Below, piece by piece: positions 6,792 to 13,799 of a DNA stretch of 19,084 nucleotides; position 1 is the first letter of the stretch, and each line of letters begins with the position of its first letter. A model generated the notes under the pieces. It saw nothing but the letters and a program-made list of their open reading frames with translations, was not told the origin of the DNA and did not search any database. The translations under genes and the position numbers were made by a program. This DNA is from Methanobacteriota archaeon (lineage in GTDB: Archaea; Hydrothermarchaeota; Hydrothermarchaeia; Hydrothermarchaeales; JACQPM01), in the NCBI GenBank assembly GCA_016207475.1, contig JACQPM010000023.1, positions 1 through 19,084 of the forward strand. Reading direction: 5' to 3'.

Positions 6792-7916
6792 TCACAGGGT
6801 GAGCTTCCTCCGTTCCAGCTCTCTCTGGGCCTTCTCGAACCTGTCGGCCACCTGGCACTCGGGCTGGAGGCCGACCCACTCTGCCAGCTCCCGCATACCC
6901 TCCTCGAAGGCGACCTGGGGGGCAAAGCCCAGTGCCGAGATCGCCGTTATATCGGCGTAGCAGTGCCTTATGTCGCCCTCCCTGTACTTGTTGGCTACCT
7001 TAGGCTTGAGCCTCTTCCCGTAGAGCCTTATAAGGACCTGGGCTATCTCCCCTATGCTGGTGGGCCTCCCGGTGCCCACGTTCAGCGCTCTGTAGTCTGC
7101 GCCGGAGCTCTCCATGGCCAGGAGGTTGGCCCTCACGATGTCTTGGACCGAGACGAAGTCGCGGCTCTGGAGGCCGTCCTCGAAGATGACGGGCGGGTTG
7201 TCGTTCCTTATCCGGCAGGAGAAGATGGCGCAGACCCCCGTATAGGGGTTGGAGAGGGCCTGCCTCGGGCCGTAGATGTTGAAGTAGCGGAGGGCCACGG
7301 TGGGGATCCCGTAGGCCTTCCCTATGGCCAGGGACATCTCCTCCTGGTCCCGCTTCGACATGGCGTAGATGGAGGTGGGGAAGAGGGGCTTCCCCTCGTC
7401 GGTGGGGAGGGGCTTCAGCGCGAGGCCGCAGGTGGGGCACTTGACTTCCCAGTCCCTGGCGGCCAGTTGCTCCCGGGGCCTCAGCCTGGGATAGACGATG
7501 CCGCAGTCGGCGCACTCGTACTTCCCCTCGCCGTAGATGGACATGGAGGAAGCGACGACGAGCTTCTCCACATCGTGCTCCCTGTTGACCAGGAGGTCCA
7601 GCAGCTTGGCCGTCCCTATGGCGTTGACCCTCATGTACTTCTCCACCTGGTACATGGACTGCCCGACGCCCACGGCGGCGGCCTCGTGGAAGACGACCTC
7701 GCAGCCTTCGAGGGCCCTCTCCAGCGCCTCCCCGTCGGTCACGTCGGCGAAGACGTATTTAGCCCCGGGATTTAGGTAGCCTGGGAGCCTCCCCTCGTGG
7801 ACCTGGTACTCCAGGTTGTCCAGGACCACGACCTCCTCACCGTCCCTGACCAGGGCGTCCACCAGGTGGGAGCCTACGAAGCCCGCACCACCGGTTACCA
7901 GGACCTTCTTCCGCAT
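6792..7916 (-). CDS. Sugar-nucleotide epimerase with zinc-ribbon insert, dTDP-L-rhamnose 4-epimerase-like
   Basis: A 374-residue extended SDR protein with the NAD-binding GGAGFVGSH (9-17), the SSMSIYGEG strand (123-131) and catalytic Y184-x3-K188. Between the active-site Ser and Tyr lies an insert with two cysteine pairs, C135-x2-C138 and C160-x2-C163 (ECADCG; WEVKCPTCG), a rubredoxin-like zinc ribbon. This insert is known in dTDP-L-rhamnose 4-epimerases, which make dTDP-6-deoxy-L-talose, and in related GalE-like enzymes. I therefore favour a C4 epimerase of a nucleotide sugar; UDP-sugars remain possible. The start at 7916 has a Shine-Dalgarno GGGGAT four bases upstream and lies 8 nt after the aglB stop. 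The methyltransferase follows after 5 nt, so this is the second gene of the aglB operon. Confidence 0.82.
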   Translation of the reverse strand: MRKKVLVTGGAGFVGSHLVDALVRDGEEVVVLDNLEYQVHEGRLPGYLNPGAKYVFADVTDGEALERALEGCEVVFHEAAAVGVGQSMYQVEKYMRVNAIGTAKLLDLLVNREHDVEKLVVASSMSIYGEGKYECADCGIVYPRLRPREQLAARDWEVKCPTCGLALKPLPTDEGKPLFPTSIYAMSKRDQEEMSLAIGKAYGIPTVALRYFNIYGPRQALSNPYTGVCAIFSCRIRNDNPPVIFEDGLQSRDFVSVQDIVRANLLAMESSGADYRALNVGTGRPTSIGEIAQVLIRLYGKRLKPKVANKYREGDIRHCYADITAISALGFAPQVAFEEGMRELAEWVGLQPECQVADRFEKAQRELERRKLTL

Positions 7917-7924
7917 GATATCCC

Positions 7925-10084
7925 CTACTGGACCCTGTATATATAGACGTAGCTGAACTTGTTACCTGTGGACGGGTAGACGAGCTTGAAGTGCTTCAGC
8001 CCCTGCCCCAGGCCGTTGTTGAAGGGCAGCAGCTTCACCAGGAGCTTCTCGCTCCACTCGGGGTGATAATTACCCTGCTCATCGACCTGGACCATGGCCC
8101 AGATCTGGTAGGCACTGCCCATATCCACGATGTAGTAGGTGGCGATATTGTTCCTCTGGAAGATCTCTCCGATCCTCCTGTCGTCCTCCTCCCGGCTCTT
8201 ACCTTTGGGGACCGAGAAGGTGGCGATGTAGAGCTGCCCGTCGCCGACTATCAGGGAGGTGTTGGAGGAGTTCCCTCCGGCGATCCTGTTGATGGCGCCG
8301 CTCTTCCCGAACTCCTCGTAGCTGACGACCATGTAGGTGGGGACCTTGGTGTAGTCCACGTACTTCCTTATGTACGCCATCGCCTCGTCCTCGGGCGAGG
8401 TGAACATCTTCGCCAGGTCTATGTTCCTGGGCACGTTCCCGCCGCCGTCGGCCACGGTCCGCCTCTCGGCCACGGCCTGGAAGTAGTAGCCGTAGTCCCA
8501 CCAGAAGAGGATTACCGAGTCCTCCGGGGTATTGGCATTGGTCCAGAGGAGGGCGTCCAGCCAGGGTGGCGGGAGGTCGCTCTGCCTGGGGGCCATCATG
8601 GCCACGGCGTAGTTCATGGTGGAGAGGGAGGTCAGGAGGAGGAGGATGGGGACCAGGACCAGTGCCAGCCTAACGGTCCCCAGGCGCTCCTCGGCCTTGT
8701 ACCTGGCCTTGGTCTTGGCTCCTGAGTTGACGGCACCCAGGAGGCCCTTTTCTTCCTCTCTGTACTTCTTGTAGAATGTGATGAACGTGAAGGCGACGAC
8801 GGTGACGGCGGAGGGGGCCAGGAAGAACATCAGCCTCATCCCCTGGGCCGCAGCCAGGAGGCCGCTGGAGACCCAGACGAGAGCGAAGATGTGGGTGAAA
8901 TTCTTCTTATCCTCCAGGAACCTGAGGAGAAGGATCAGGCATCCTATGGGGATGATGAAGAGCATAAGGTGGAGGTTCCGGAAGAGGTCCCCGCTCAGGA
9001 TCCGCTCCATGGATGTATTCCCGCCACCGAGGAAGCTCACCGGCTGGGACTCCGCCACCGTGGCCATGTAGAGGTCGGCCCTCACCCCCTTCCCGAGGCT
9101 GAGGAAGCCGATGGCGATGGAGGCCAGGTACCGGACCTTAGGCCCGAAGCCCAGGAGGAAGAGGAGGAGCAGGGCCAGGACCAGCGAGGCCATGAAGGTG
9201 TAGATGGGCGATATATCCCGGCCTCGCCGCTTGAGCTCGTCGGAGGCCCACAGGGCCAGGAGGGGGAAGAAGGCCACGGCCAGGGGGACGACCGTCTGGA
9301 GGTGCCCGGCGAAGTAGGCGAGGGTGTACCTTGGGGGCGAGACCAGGAACATCGCCAGGGAGCCTACGATCCCCATCACCAAGATCGATTTCATCAGCTC
9401 CCTGTCCCTGACGAAGAGGAAGTGAACAGCCGCAGCCGCTGAGATGGCCAGGAGGATGTAGTCCACCCCGCTCCAGCTCGCCACACCCAGGCCGAAGAAG
9501 ATGCCCCCCAGGGCGGGGTTGAAGAGGGACTTTGGCGCCCTCAGGTCGATACCGCCCTTGTAGCCCCTCAGGAAGAAGTAGAGGGAGGTGAAGACGAAGA
9601 GGCCGTAGGTCACCTCCTTGTCTATGGAGCCCGAATATACCCTGGTGAGCATGAGGGGGGCGAAGCTGTAGAGGAAGGCCGAGAGGAGGCCCACCCGCCG
9701 CCCGAAGAGCTCCCTGACGGCGTAGTAGAGGCAGACCGAGGCCATGCCGCCGCCAACGACCGCCTCGATGGCCATGAGGTAGGGCATGAGGGGTACGCCA
9801 AGGGGCTGTATGAGCCTGTATATGTAGCCGATGAAGTAGGTGTGGATGATGTTGTCGCCACGGGGGTTGGAGCCCGTGGGGTAGTACTGGAGGGGGTCAT
9901 GGTCCGGGAGGCGGCCGTCCTCGACGATCCACCTCACGTACCTGTAGTAGTGCCACCCGTCCGGGTCCGCCAACCTGGGGCCGTGGGAGAGGTATACGAT
10001 GCTGAAGCTTATGAGGAAGATGACCGCCAGGAGGGCTGGTATCTTGAGCCTCCGGAGCTTCGCGAGGTCGTAGTCCAGTTCCAT
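7925..10084 (-). CDS. aglB: Oligosaccharyltransferase AglB (STT3 family)
   Basis: AglB transfers a dolichol-linked oligosaccharide to Asn of N-x-S/T sequons on the outer face of the membrane. From the ATG at 10084 the protein has 719 residues. After the first membrane helix comes the first acidic motif DPDGWHYYRY (D40, D42). SIDKEV (155-157) carries the second, TVAESQP (about 342-348) holds the external-loop glutamate, and the family signature WWDYG stands at about 528-532 in the soluble C-terminal domain. The later DK-type helix motif (EEFGKSGAINRI) is degenerate. It is shorter than the 850-970-residue AglB-L forms of Thermococcales and closer to compact versions. The frame could start at GTG 10126, but a TATA-like element (about 10110-10117) lies inside that extension and about 28 nt before the ATG at 10084, which favours a leaderless start there. 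It heads a four-gene operon with two epimerases and a methyltransferase. Confidence 0.95.
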   Translation of the reverse strand: MELDYDLAKLRRLKIPALLAVIFLISFSIVYLSHGPRLADPDGWHYYRYVRWIVEDGRLPDHDPLQYYPTGSNPRGDNIIHTYFIGYIYRLIQPLGVPLMPYLMAIEAVVGGGMASVCLYYAVRELFGRRVGLLSAFLYSFAPLMLTRVYSGSIDKEVTYGLFVFTSLYFFLRGYKGGIDLRAPKSLFNPALGGIFFGLGVASWSGVDYILLAISAAAAVHFLFVRDRELMKSILVMGIVGSLAMFLVSPPRYTLAYFAGHLQTVVPLAVAFFPLLALWASDELKRRGRDISPIYTFMASLVLALLLLFLLGFGPKVRYLASIAIGFLSLGKGVRADLYMATVAESQPVSFLGGGNTSMERILSGDLFRNLHLMLFIIPIGCLILLLRFLEDKKNFTHIFALVWVSSGLLAAAQGMRLMFFLAPSAVTVVAFTFITFYKKYREEEKGLLGAVNSGAKTKARYKAEERLGTVRLALVLVPILLLLTSLSTMNYAVAMMAPRQSDLPPPWLDALLWTNANTPEDSVILFWWDYGYYFQAVAERRTVADGGGNVPRNIDLAKMFTSPEDEAMAYIRKYVDYTKVPTYMVVSYEEFGKSGAINRIAGGNSSNTSLIVGDGQLYIATFSVPKGKSREEDDRRIGEIFQRNNIATYYIVDMGSAYQIWAMVQVDEQGNYHPEWSEKLLVKLLPFNNGLGQGLKHFKLVYPSTGNKFSYVYIYRVQ

Positions 10085-10107
10085 CAACCGTACAGGTGGC
10101 CGGGCAT

Positions 10108-10117
10108 AACTTAAATC
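10108..10117 (-). promoter_or_regulatory. Probable TATA box of the aglB operon
   Basis: On the minus strand this reads GATTTAAGTT and is preceded by AGGAAA. It is centred about 28 nt before the ATG at 10084. It overlaps the coding sequence of the longer GTG-started frame (10126), so it helps decide the start. Confidence 0.5.
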
Positions 10118-10132
10118 TTTCCTCACAAAAAG

Positions 10133-10140
10133 GATTTATG
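10133..10140 (+). promoter_or_regulatory. TATA box of the second flippase gene
   Basis: GATTTATG, preceded by an A-rich AAAAAGG stretch, is centred 27 nt before the ATG at 10164. It forms a divergent pair with the aglB promoter. A G-run (GGGGGG) also stands directly before the start codon, so a short leader with weak ribosome binding is possible too. Confidence 0.55.
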
Positions 10141-10163
10141 GCCCAGGGGCCGAGAAGGGGGGC

Positions 10164-11408
10164 ATGAAGGAGCTCCTGGAGGGCGGCCTGGTCCTGAGCG
10201 CATCCAACCTGCTGGTGAGGCTTGCCTCCTACGTCTACAGGGTCCTCATGGGGCGGCTCTTGTCACCTTATGAGTTCGGCCTCCTCAACCTGGCCCTGCC
10301 TATCCAGTACATGGCCGTCCTCCTCTCCTCCTCGGGCATAGCCCCCGCCATAGCCAAGTTTGTAGCAGAGGCCGGGGCCAGGGGCGACGACGCTACCAGG
10401 GATCGGTTGGTCTCCTCGGCCCTGACCTACTACGGCCTCCTGGCTGCCCTGGCTGCGGTTGCACTGTACGTCCTCTCGGGCCCCATAAGCCTCTACGCCT
10501 TCCGAGACCCGAACCTGGAGCCCTCCCTCCGCCTCGCGGCCCTCTCCCTCCCCTTCGGCGTCCTGGTGGCCGTCTACACCGGCACCTTCCAAGGCCTCAA
10601 GAGACCGTGGCGGATGGGCGGGACCCTCCTCCTGGAGCAGCTCCTGAGGATCGCCTTCGCCACGGCCCTCGTCTATCAAGGGCATAAAGCCTTGGACAGC
10701 ATCCTGGGCTCCACCCTCGGCTTCGTGGCCACCCTCCCCTTGGCCTACCTCCTGGCCCGGGGGCTGGGCGTGAAGCACAGGGCGCCCAGCTGGGGCGAGT
10801 TCCGGCGCGTCCTGGTCTTCTCCCTGCCGATCTCGGCCACGGCCCTGGCGGCCTTCCTCCTGGCCTACGTGGACCTCTTCTTCCTGGGCCTCTACAGGGG
10901 GATGGAGGAGGTCGGCATCTATTCAGCCGCCTCCCCCACCTCCCGCATCCTCCTGGCATTCTCCACCGCCCTCTCGGCGGTCCTCCTCCCCCGCCTCTCG
11001 GAGCTCAGGTCCAGGGGGACCCAAGGGGAGGTCAGGGCGGAGTATACCTATTCCCTCAAGATCTCCATCCTGGTCCTGGTACCGGCCACCCTCGCCTCCA
11101 TCCTCCTCTCCAGGGAGATCATAACCCTCCTCTTCGGACCAGCCTATGGGCCCGCCGCCCGGCCCTTCGAGATCCTGGCCGTGGGGACCGCCTTCATGGG
11201 CATCTTCACCATCAACTCCGGAGCCCTGCAAGGGCTTGGGATGCCGTCCCTCCCGATGCGCCTCCTCCTCTCCACGGCCCTTCTCGACGTTATCCTCAAC
11301 GCCCTCCTGGTGCCGGGCTATGGGCTGGAGGGCGCGGCCGCGGCCTCCACCCTGAGCTTCGCCTACGCGGGCGTCGCGTCCACATGGCTCCTGAGGCGGG
11401 TGCTCTGA
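10164..11408 (+). CDS. Second MOP-superfamily polysaccharide/oligosaccharide flippase
   Basis: A 414-residue membrane protein with 11-12 hydrophobic segments. The N-terminal SNLLVRLASYVYRVLMGRLL turn followed by SPYEFGLLNLALP and the C-terminal GYGLEGAAAASTLSFAYAGVAS repeat-like segment mark it as a member of the MOP superfamily (RfbX/SpoVB-like). The two halves are weakly similar, as usual. Its position back to back with aglB suggests it flips the lipid-linked glycan that AglB uses, but a role in another polysaccharide pathway cannot be excluded. It differs clearly from the flippase at 1643-3073 in sequence and length. The start is supported by a TATA element 27 nt upstream. The stop overlaps the next start as TGATG, so the DUF362 gene is probably translated by coupling. 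Confidence 0.87.
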   Translation: MKELLEGGLVLSASNLLVRLASYVYRVLMGRLLSPYEFGLLNLALPIQYMAVLLSSSGIAPAIAKFVAEAGARGDDATRDRLVSSALTYYGLLAALAAVALYVLSGPISLYAFRDPNLEPSLRLAALSLPFGVLVAVYTGTFQGLKRPWRMGGTLLLEQLLRIAFATALVYQGHKALDSILGSTLGFVATLPLAYLLARGLGVKHRAPSWGEFRRVLVFSLPISATALAAFLLAYVDLFFLGLYRGMEEVGIYSAASPTSRILLAFSTALSAVLLPRLSELRSRGTQGEVRAEYTYSLKISILVLVPATLASILLSREIITLLFGPAYGPAARPFEILAVGTAFMGIFTINSGALQGLGMPSLPMRLLLSTALLDVILNALLVPGYGLEGAAAASTLSFAYAGVASTWLLRRVL

Positions 11409-12289
11409 TGGAGGTCCATATCCGCAAGGTCCGGGACCTGGAGGAAGACCTGGAGGCGATCCTCGAGGCCGTGGCCTGGCGTGATGTCATTGGCAAAGGG
11501 GATAGGGTACTGATAAAGCCCAACCTCTGCACCTTCCCTCTCGCCCCGGGTGTCACGACGGACCCCGCCCTCCTGCGGTGCCTGGTGGGGATCATCGGGG
11601 AGAGGGGCGAGGTCTGCGTGGGGGAGACGAACACCGAGGGGAGGAAGGCCGGGAGGCTCGAGGCAGACCTCGGGTGCGAGCTCATAGACCTCTCGGAGGC
11701 CGAAGGGATAGAGGTAAGGGCCGGGAGGGCTGCCTTTCACATACCGAGGCTGGCCCTGGACTATAAGGTGATCAACGTGCCTGTCCTCAAGACCCACTCC
11801 TTCACCACCTTCACCCTGGGGATCAAGAACCTCTTCGGCCTCGTCCAGGAGAGGGAGAAGTCCCGCTACCACTACGCCATCGACGATGTCCTCCTCGCCA
11901 TATTGGGGGAGGTGAGGCCGGCCCTGAACATCCTGGACGCCATCCACGCCATGGATGGCATAGGCCCCATAACGGGGAGGGTCAGGAGGACGGACCTGCT
12001 CATGGCCTCCAGGGACGTGGTTGCCATGGATATGGCAATCTGCGCCCTGGCGGGCTTGGACTACAGGCGGGTTGAGCACATCAGGCGGGCGGCGGAGAGG
12101 TACCATACGGTGCCGGAGCTCCTGGGTCAGGGCGTCGGGCTGGACCTGGAGATACCGAGGCTCTGCCGGGCTGACATGCTGGGGGCCTACCTCCAGCGGA
12201 ACGACCTGACGCGCAGGGTCCTCATGAGCCCAGGCGTATATTCCGTTGCCAGGAGGACGAAGATTCTCCTCCGGCACTTCGTGGGATGA
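11408..12289 (+). CDS. DUF362-domain protein without iron-sulfur motifs
   Basis: A 293-residue soluble protein with the DUF362 layout: VLIKPNLCTF (lysine and asparagine of the opening motif), VCVGETNTEG, KVINVPVLKTHSFTTFTLGIKNLFGL, and LNILDAIHAMDGIGP. The KTH-x-n-GIKN segment is the strongest signature. The family is widespread in archaea and anaerobes and often carries C-terminal ferredoxin-like cysteine clusters; this copy has only scattered cysteines and no CxxC pair. Its biochemical function is not established. The frame is open from 11384, but I take the ATG at 11408 because it overlaps the flippase stop (TGATG) and begins right before the conserved domain. Co-transcription with a flippase next to aglB hints at a role in envelope or lipid-linked glycan metabolism, which is inference only. 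Confidence 0.8.
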   Translation: MEVHIRKVRDLEEDLEAILEAVAWRDVIGKGDRVLIKPNLCTFPLAPGVTTDPALLRCLVGIIGERGEVCVGETNTEGRKAGRLEADLGCELIDLSEAEGIEVRAGRAAFHIPRLALDYKVINVPVLKTHSFTTFTLGIKNLFGLVQEREKSRYHYAIDDVLLAILGEVRPALNILDAIHAMDGIGPITGRVRRTDLLMASRDVVAMDMAICALAGLDYRRVEHIRRAAERYHTVPELLGQGVGLDLEIPRLCRADMLGAYLQRNDLTRRVLMSPGVYSVARRTKILLRHFVG

Positions 12290-12291
12290 AA

Positions 12292-12300
12292 GCTTTATCT
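12292..12300 (+). promoter_or_regulatory. TATA box of the small zinc-ribbon gene
   Basis: GCTTTATCT is centred about 27 nt before the ATG at 12324 and just after the stop of the DUF362 gene at 12289. It gives the small gene its own promoter and a leaderless start. Confidence 0.6.
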
Positions 12301-12323
12301 ACCGGCATCGCAGATGTTGGACC

Positions 12324-12452
12324 ATGGGCGAGTTCTTCAACTGCGAGGGCTGCGGGAAGAGGGTCCGGGTCGAAGAGACGATGAAGGTCCAGGCTTCTGG
12401 CAAGATCGTCTGGATCTGCAAGCGCTGCTACTACGAGAGGGGCGGCGAGTAG
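12324..12452 (+). CDS. 42-residue zinc-ribbon protein
   Basis: A very small protein with two cysteine pairs, C7-x2-C10 (NCEGCGKR) and C32-x2-C35 (ICKRCYYE), separated by a short charged hairpin. This is the usual geometry of a single zinc ribbon, and nothing else fits in the chain. The frame is open further upstream to 12246, but that part overlaps the DUF362 gene. The ATG at 12324 is placed by the TATA element about 27 nt upstream and starts five residues before the first cysteine. Function is unknown; such mini-ribbons in archaea are often RNA- or protein-binding. Its TAG stop is directly followed, with no base between, by the stop of the convergent helicase gene. Confidence 0.7.
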   Translation: MGEFFNCEGCGKRVRVEETMKVQASGKIVWICKRCYYERGGE

Positions 12453-13697
12453 CTATCTGCGGCGGCGGGGCCCCGGCGGCCCCCTCCCACTGGGCCCGGA
12501 CCCTCCCCTCCTGGGCCCGCCCCTCCTGCCGCCCCTGGGATGGAAGTCCCGGCGGGGCCTCGGCACCCTGCTGAGGTCCAGGCCCTGGTAAGCCTCGGGG
12601 TTGAACTCGAAGGTCCTGGGCCCGATCCCGGGGTGGAGCTCGTGGAGGTGGCGCATGGCGTCGTGGCTGTAGGGGCTCAGGAGGGAGATGGCCTTCCCGG
12701 TCCTCCCGGCCCTGGCGGTCCTCCCTATCCTGTGGACATAGTCTGTGGGGTCCTCTGGGATGTCGTAGTTGAAGATGTGGCTGATGCCGTAGATGTCGAG
12801 CCCCCTGGACGCCACGTCCGTGGCCACCAGGATCTTCAGGCGGCCGGCCCTGAAATCCCTCATCACCCTCTCCCTCTGGTCCTGACTCAGGTCTCCGTGG
12901 ATGGCGGCTGCATTGACACCATTCCGCCAGAGCCCCTGGCCCAGGAGGTCGGCCATGATCTTGGTGTTGCAGAAGATGATGGCCGAGGGAGGGTTATCGT
13001 AGTCTATGAGGGCCAGGAGGAGCTGGAACTTGTGCTCCTCCGGCACCTCGATATAATACTCATCCACCTTGGGCTTCTCTGCCTCGTCTATGGGCTCGAA
13101 GAGGAGGGGGTCCCGCATGAAGCGCTCGGCGAGCCTCCTGACGGGCCCCGGGATGGTGGCCGAGAAGAACATGGTCTGCCTATCCCGGGCGGTGAAGGTG
13201 ATGATCCGGCGGACGTCGTCTATGAACCCCATGTCCAGCATCCTGTCCACCTCGTCCAGTACTAGTATCCGCACCCCCGCGAGCCTGAGGGACCCCCTGT
13301 GGATGTGATCCAGGAGCCTACCTGGCGTCCCGACCACCACCTCCGTCCTCCTCAGGGCCTCCCTCTGGGGGTTGAGGGAGACGCCGCCGTAGATGGGGGA
13401 GACGGTGAGCCCCTGGTACTTGGTGGCGTCCTTCAGGACGCCGGCCACCTGGAGGGTGAGCTCCCTCGTGGGGCAGACCACCAGGGCCTGGACCCCGGCC
13501 CCCCGCTTGACCGTCTCGGCTATGGGGACGGCAAAGGCCACCGTCTTACCTGAGCCCGTGGGGGCCTGGCCTATGACGTCCTTCCCCTCCAGGGCTGGGG
13601 GTATGACCTTGGCCTGGATGTAGGTGGGCTCCGAGAAGCCCATCTCCTCGATGGTCTTCAGGGTCTCTCCGCTGACCTTGAACTCTGTGAACTTCAG
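12453..13697 (-). CDS. DEAD-box RNA helicase, probable CTG start
   Basis: All helicase motifs are present: Q motif (GFSEPTYIQ), I APTGSGKT (about 45-52), Ia PTREL, Ib TPGR, II DEVD (148-151, a variant of DEAD), III SAT (179-181), IV IIFCNT, V ATDVASRGLD, VI HRIGRTARAG. A basic Gly/Arg-rich tail closes the protein, as in cold-shock or ribosome-assembly DEAD helicases that bind RNA non-specifically. The first ATG in frame (13643) lies just before GFSEPTYIQ and would remove the upstream aromatic of the Q motif. The frame is open up to a TGA at 13710-13712 and encodes KFTEFKVSGETLKTIEE, which fits the family. The only start-like codon there is CTG at 13697, three bases after a near-perfect Shine-Dalgarno AGAAGGTGAT. 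I therefore call 414 residues from CTG; the minimal alternative is 396 residues from 13643. Housekeeping gene, apparently unrelated to the glycan genes. Confidence 0.85.
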   Translation of the reverse strand: MKFTEFKVSGETLKTIEEMGFSEPTYIQAKVIPPALEGKDVIGQAPTGSGKTVAFAVPIAETVKRGAGVQALVVCPTRELTLQVAGVLKDATKYQGLTVSPIYGGVSLNPQREALRRTEVVVGTPGRLLDHIHRGSLRLAGVRILVLDEVDRMLDMGFIDDVRRIITFTARDRQTMFFSATIPGPVRRLAERFMRDPLLFEPIDEAEKPKVDEYYIEVPEEHKFQLLLALIDYDNPPSAIIFCNTKIMADLLGQGLWRNGVNAAAIHGDLSQDQRERVMRDFRAGRLKILVATDVASRGLDIYGISHIFNYDIPEDPTDYVHRIGRTARAGRTGKAISLLSPYSHDAMRHLHELHPGIGPRTFEFNPEAYQGLDLSRVPRPRRDFHPRGGRRGGPRRGGSGPSGRGPPGPRRRR

Positions 13698-13700
13698 GTA

Positions 13701-13710
13701 ATCACCTTCT
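13701..13710 (-). promoter_or_regulatory. Strong Shine-Dalgarno site deciding the helicase start
   Basis: On the minus strand AGAAGGTGAT includes AGGTGAT, a seven-base match to the anti-Shine-Dalgarno end of 16S rRNA. It lies three bases before the CTG at 13697 and 58 nt before the first in-frame ATG, so initiation at CTG is the simplest reading. Confidence 0.6.
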
Positions 13711-13765
13711 CAGAGGAATACAATCCCGGTTTTTACGCTCTCACTAAAAGGTATCCTCACGAAGA

Positions 13766-13780
13766 GTTATTAAAATTTGC
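13766..13780 (-). promoter_or_regulatory. Candidate promoter of the helicase gene
   Basis: The 13698-13799 spacer is much more AT-rich than its flanks. On the minus strand GCAAATTTTAATAAC is the best TATA candidate, giving a leader of about 50 nt that contains the Shine-Dalgarno site. A second candidate, GCGTAAAAACC (about 13729-13739), would give a leader of only about 10 nt. No RNA gene or stable hairpin was recognised here. Confidence 0.35.
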
Positions 13781-13799
13781 GTTTGAATCTTCAGGTCCA

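Noticed and set aside
6787..6879. N-terminal extension of the intact methyltransferase to 6879
   Set aside because: It overlaps the upstream epimerase gene and encodes a Gly/Arg/Pro-rich shadow-frame peptide; the paralogue begins at the position matching the ATG at 6786.
10085..10126. Start of AglB at GTG 10126, adding 14 residues
   Set aside because: The extension covers the TATA-like element and carries no membrane-targeting feature; the ATG at 10084 has the spacing seen at other starts in the window. It cannot be fully excluded.
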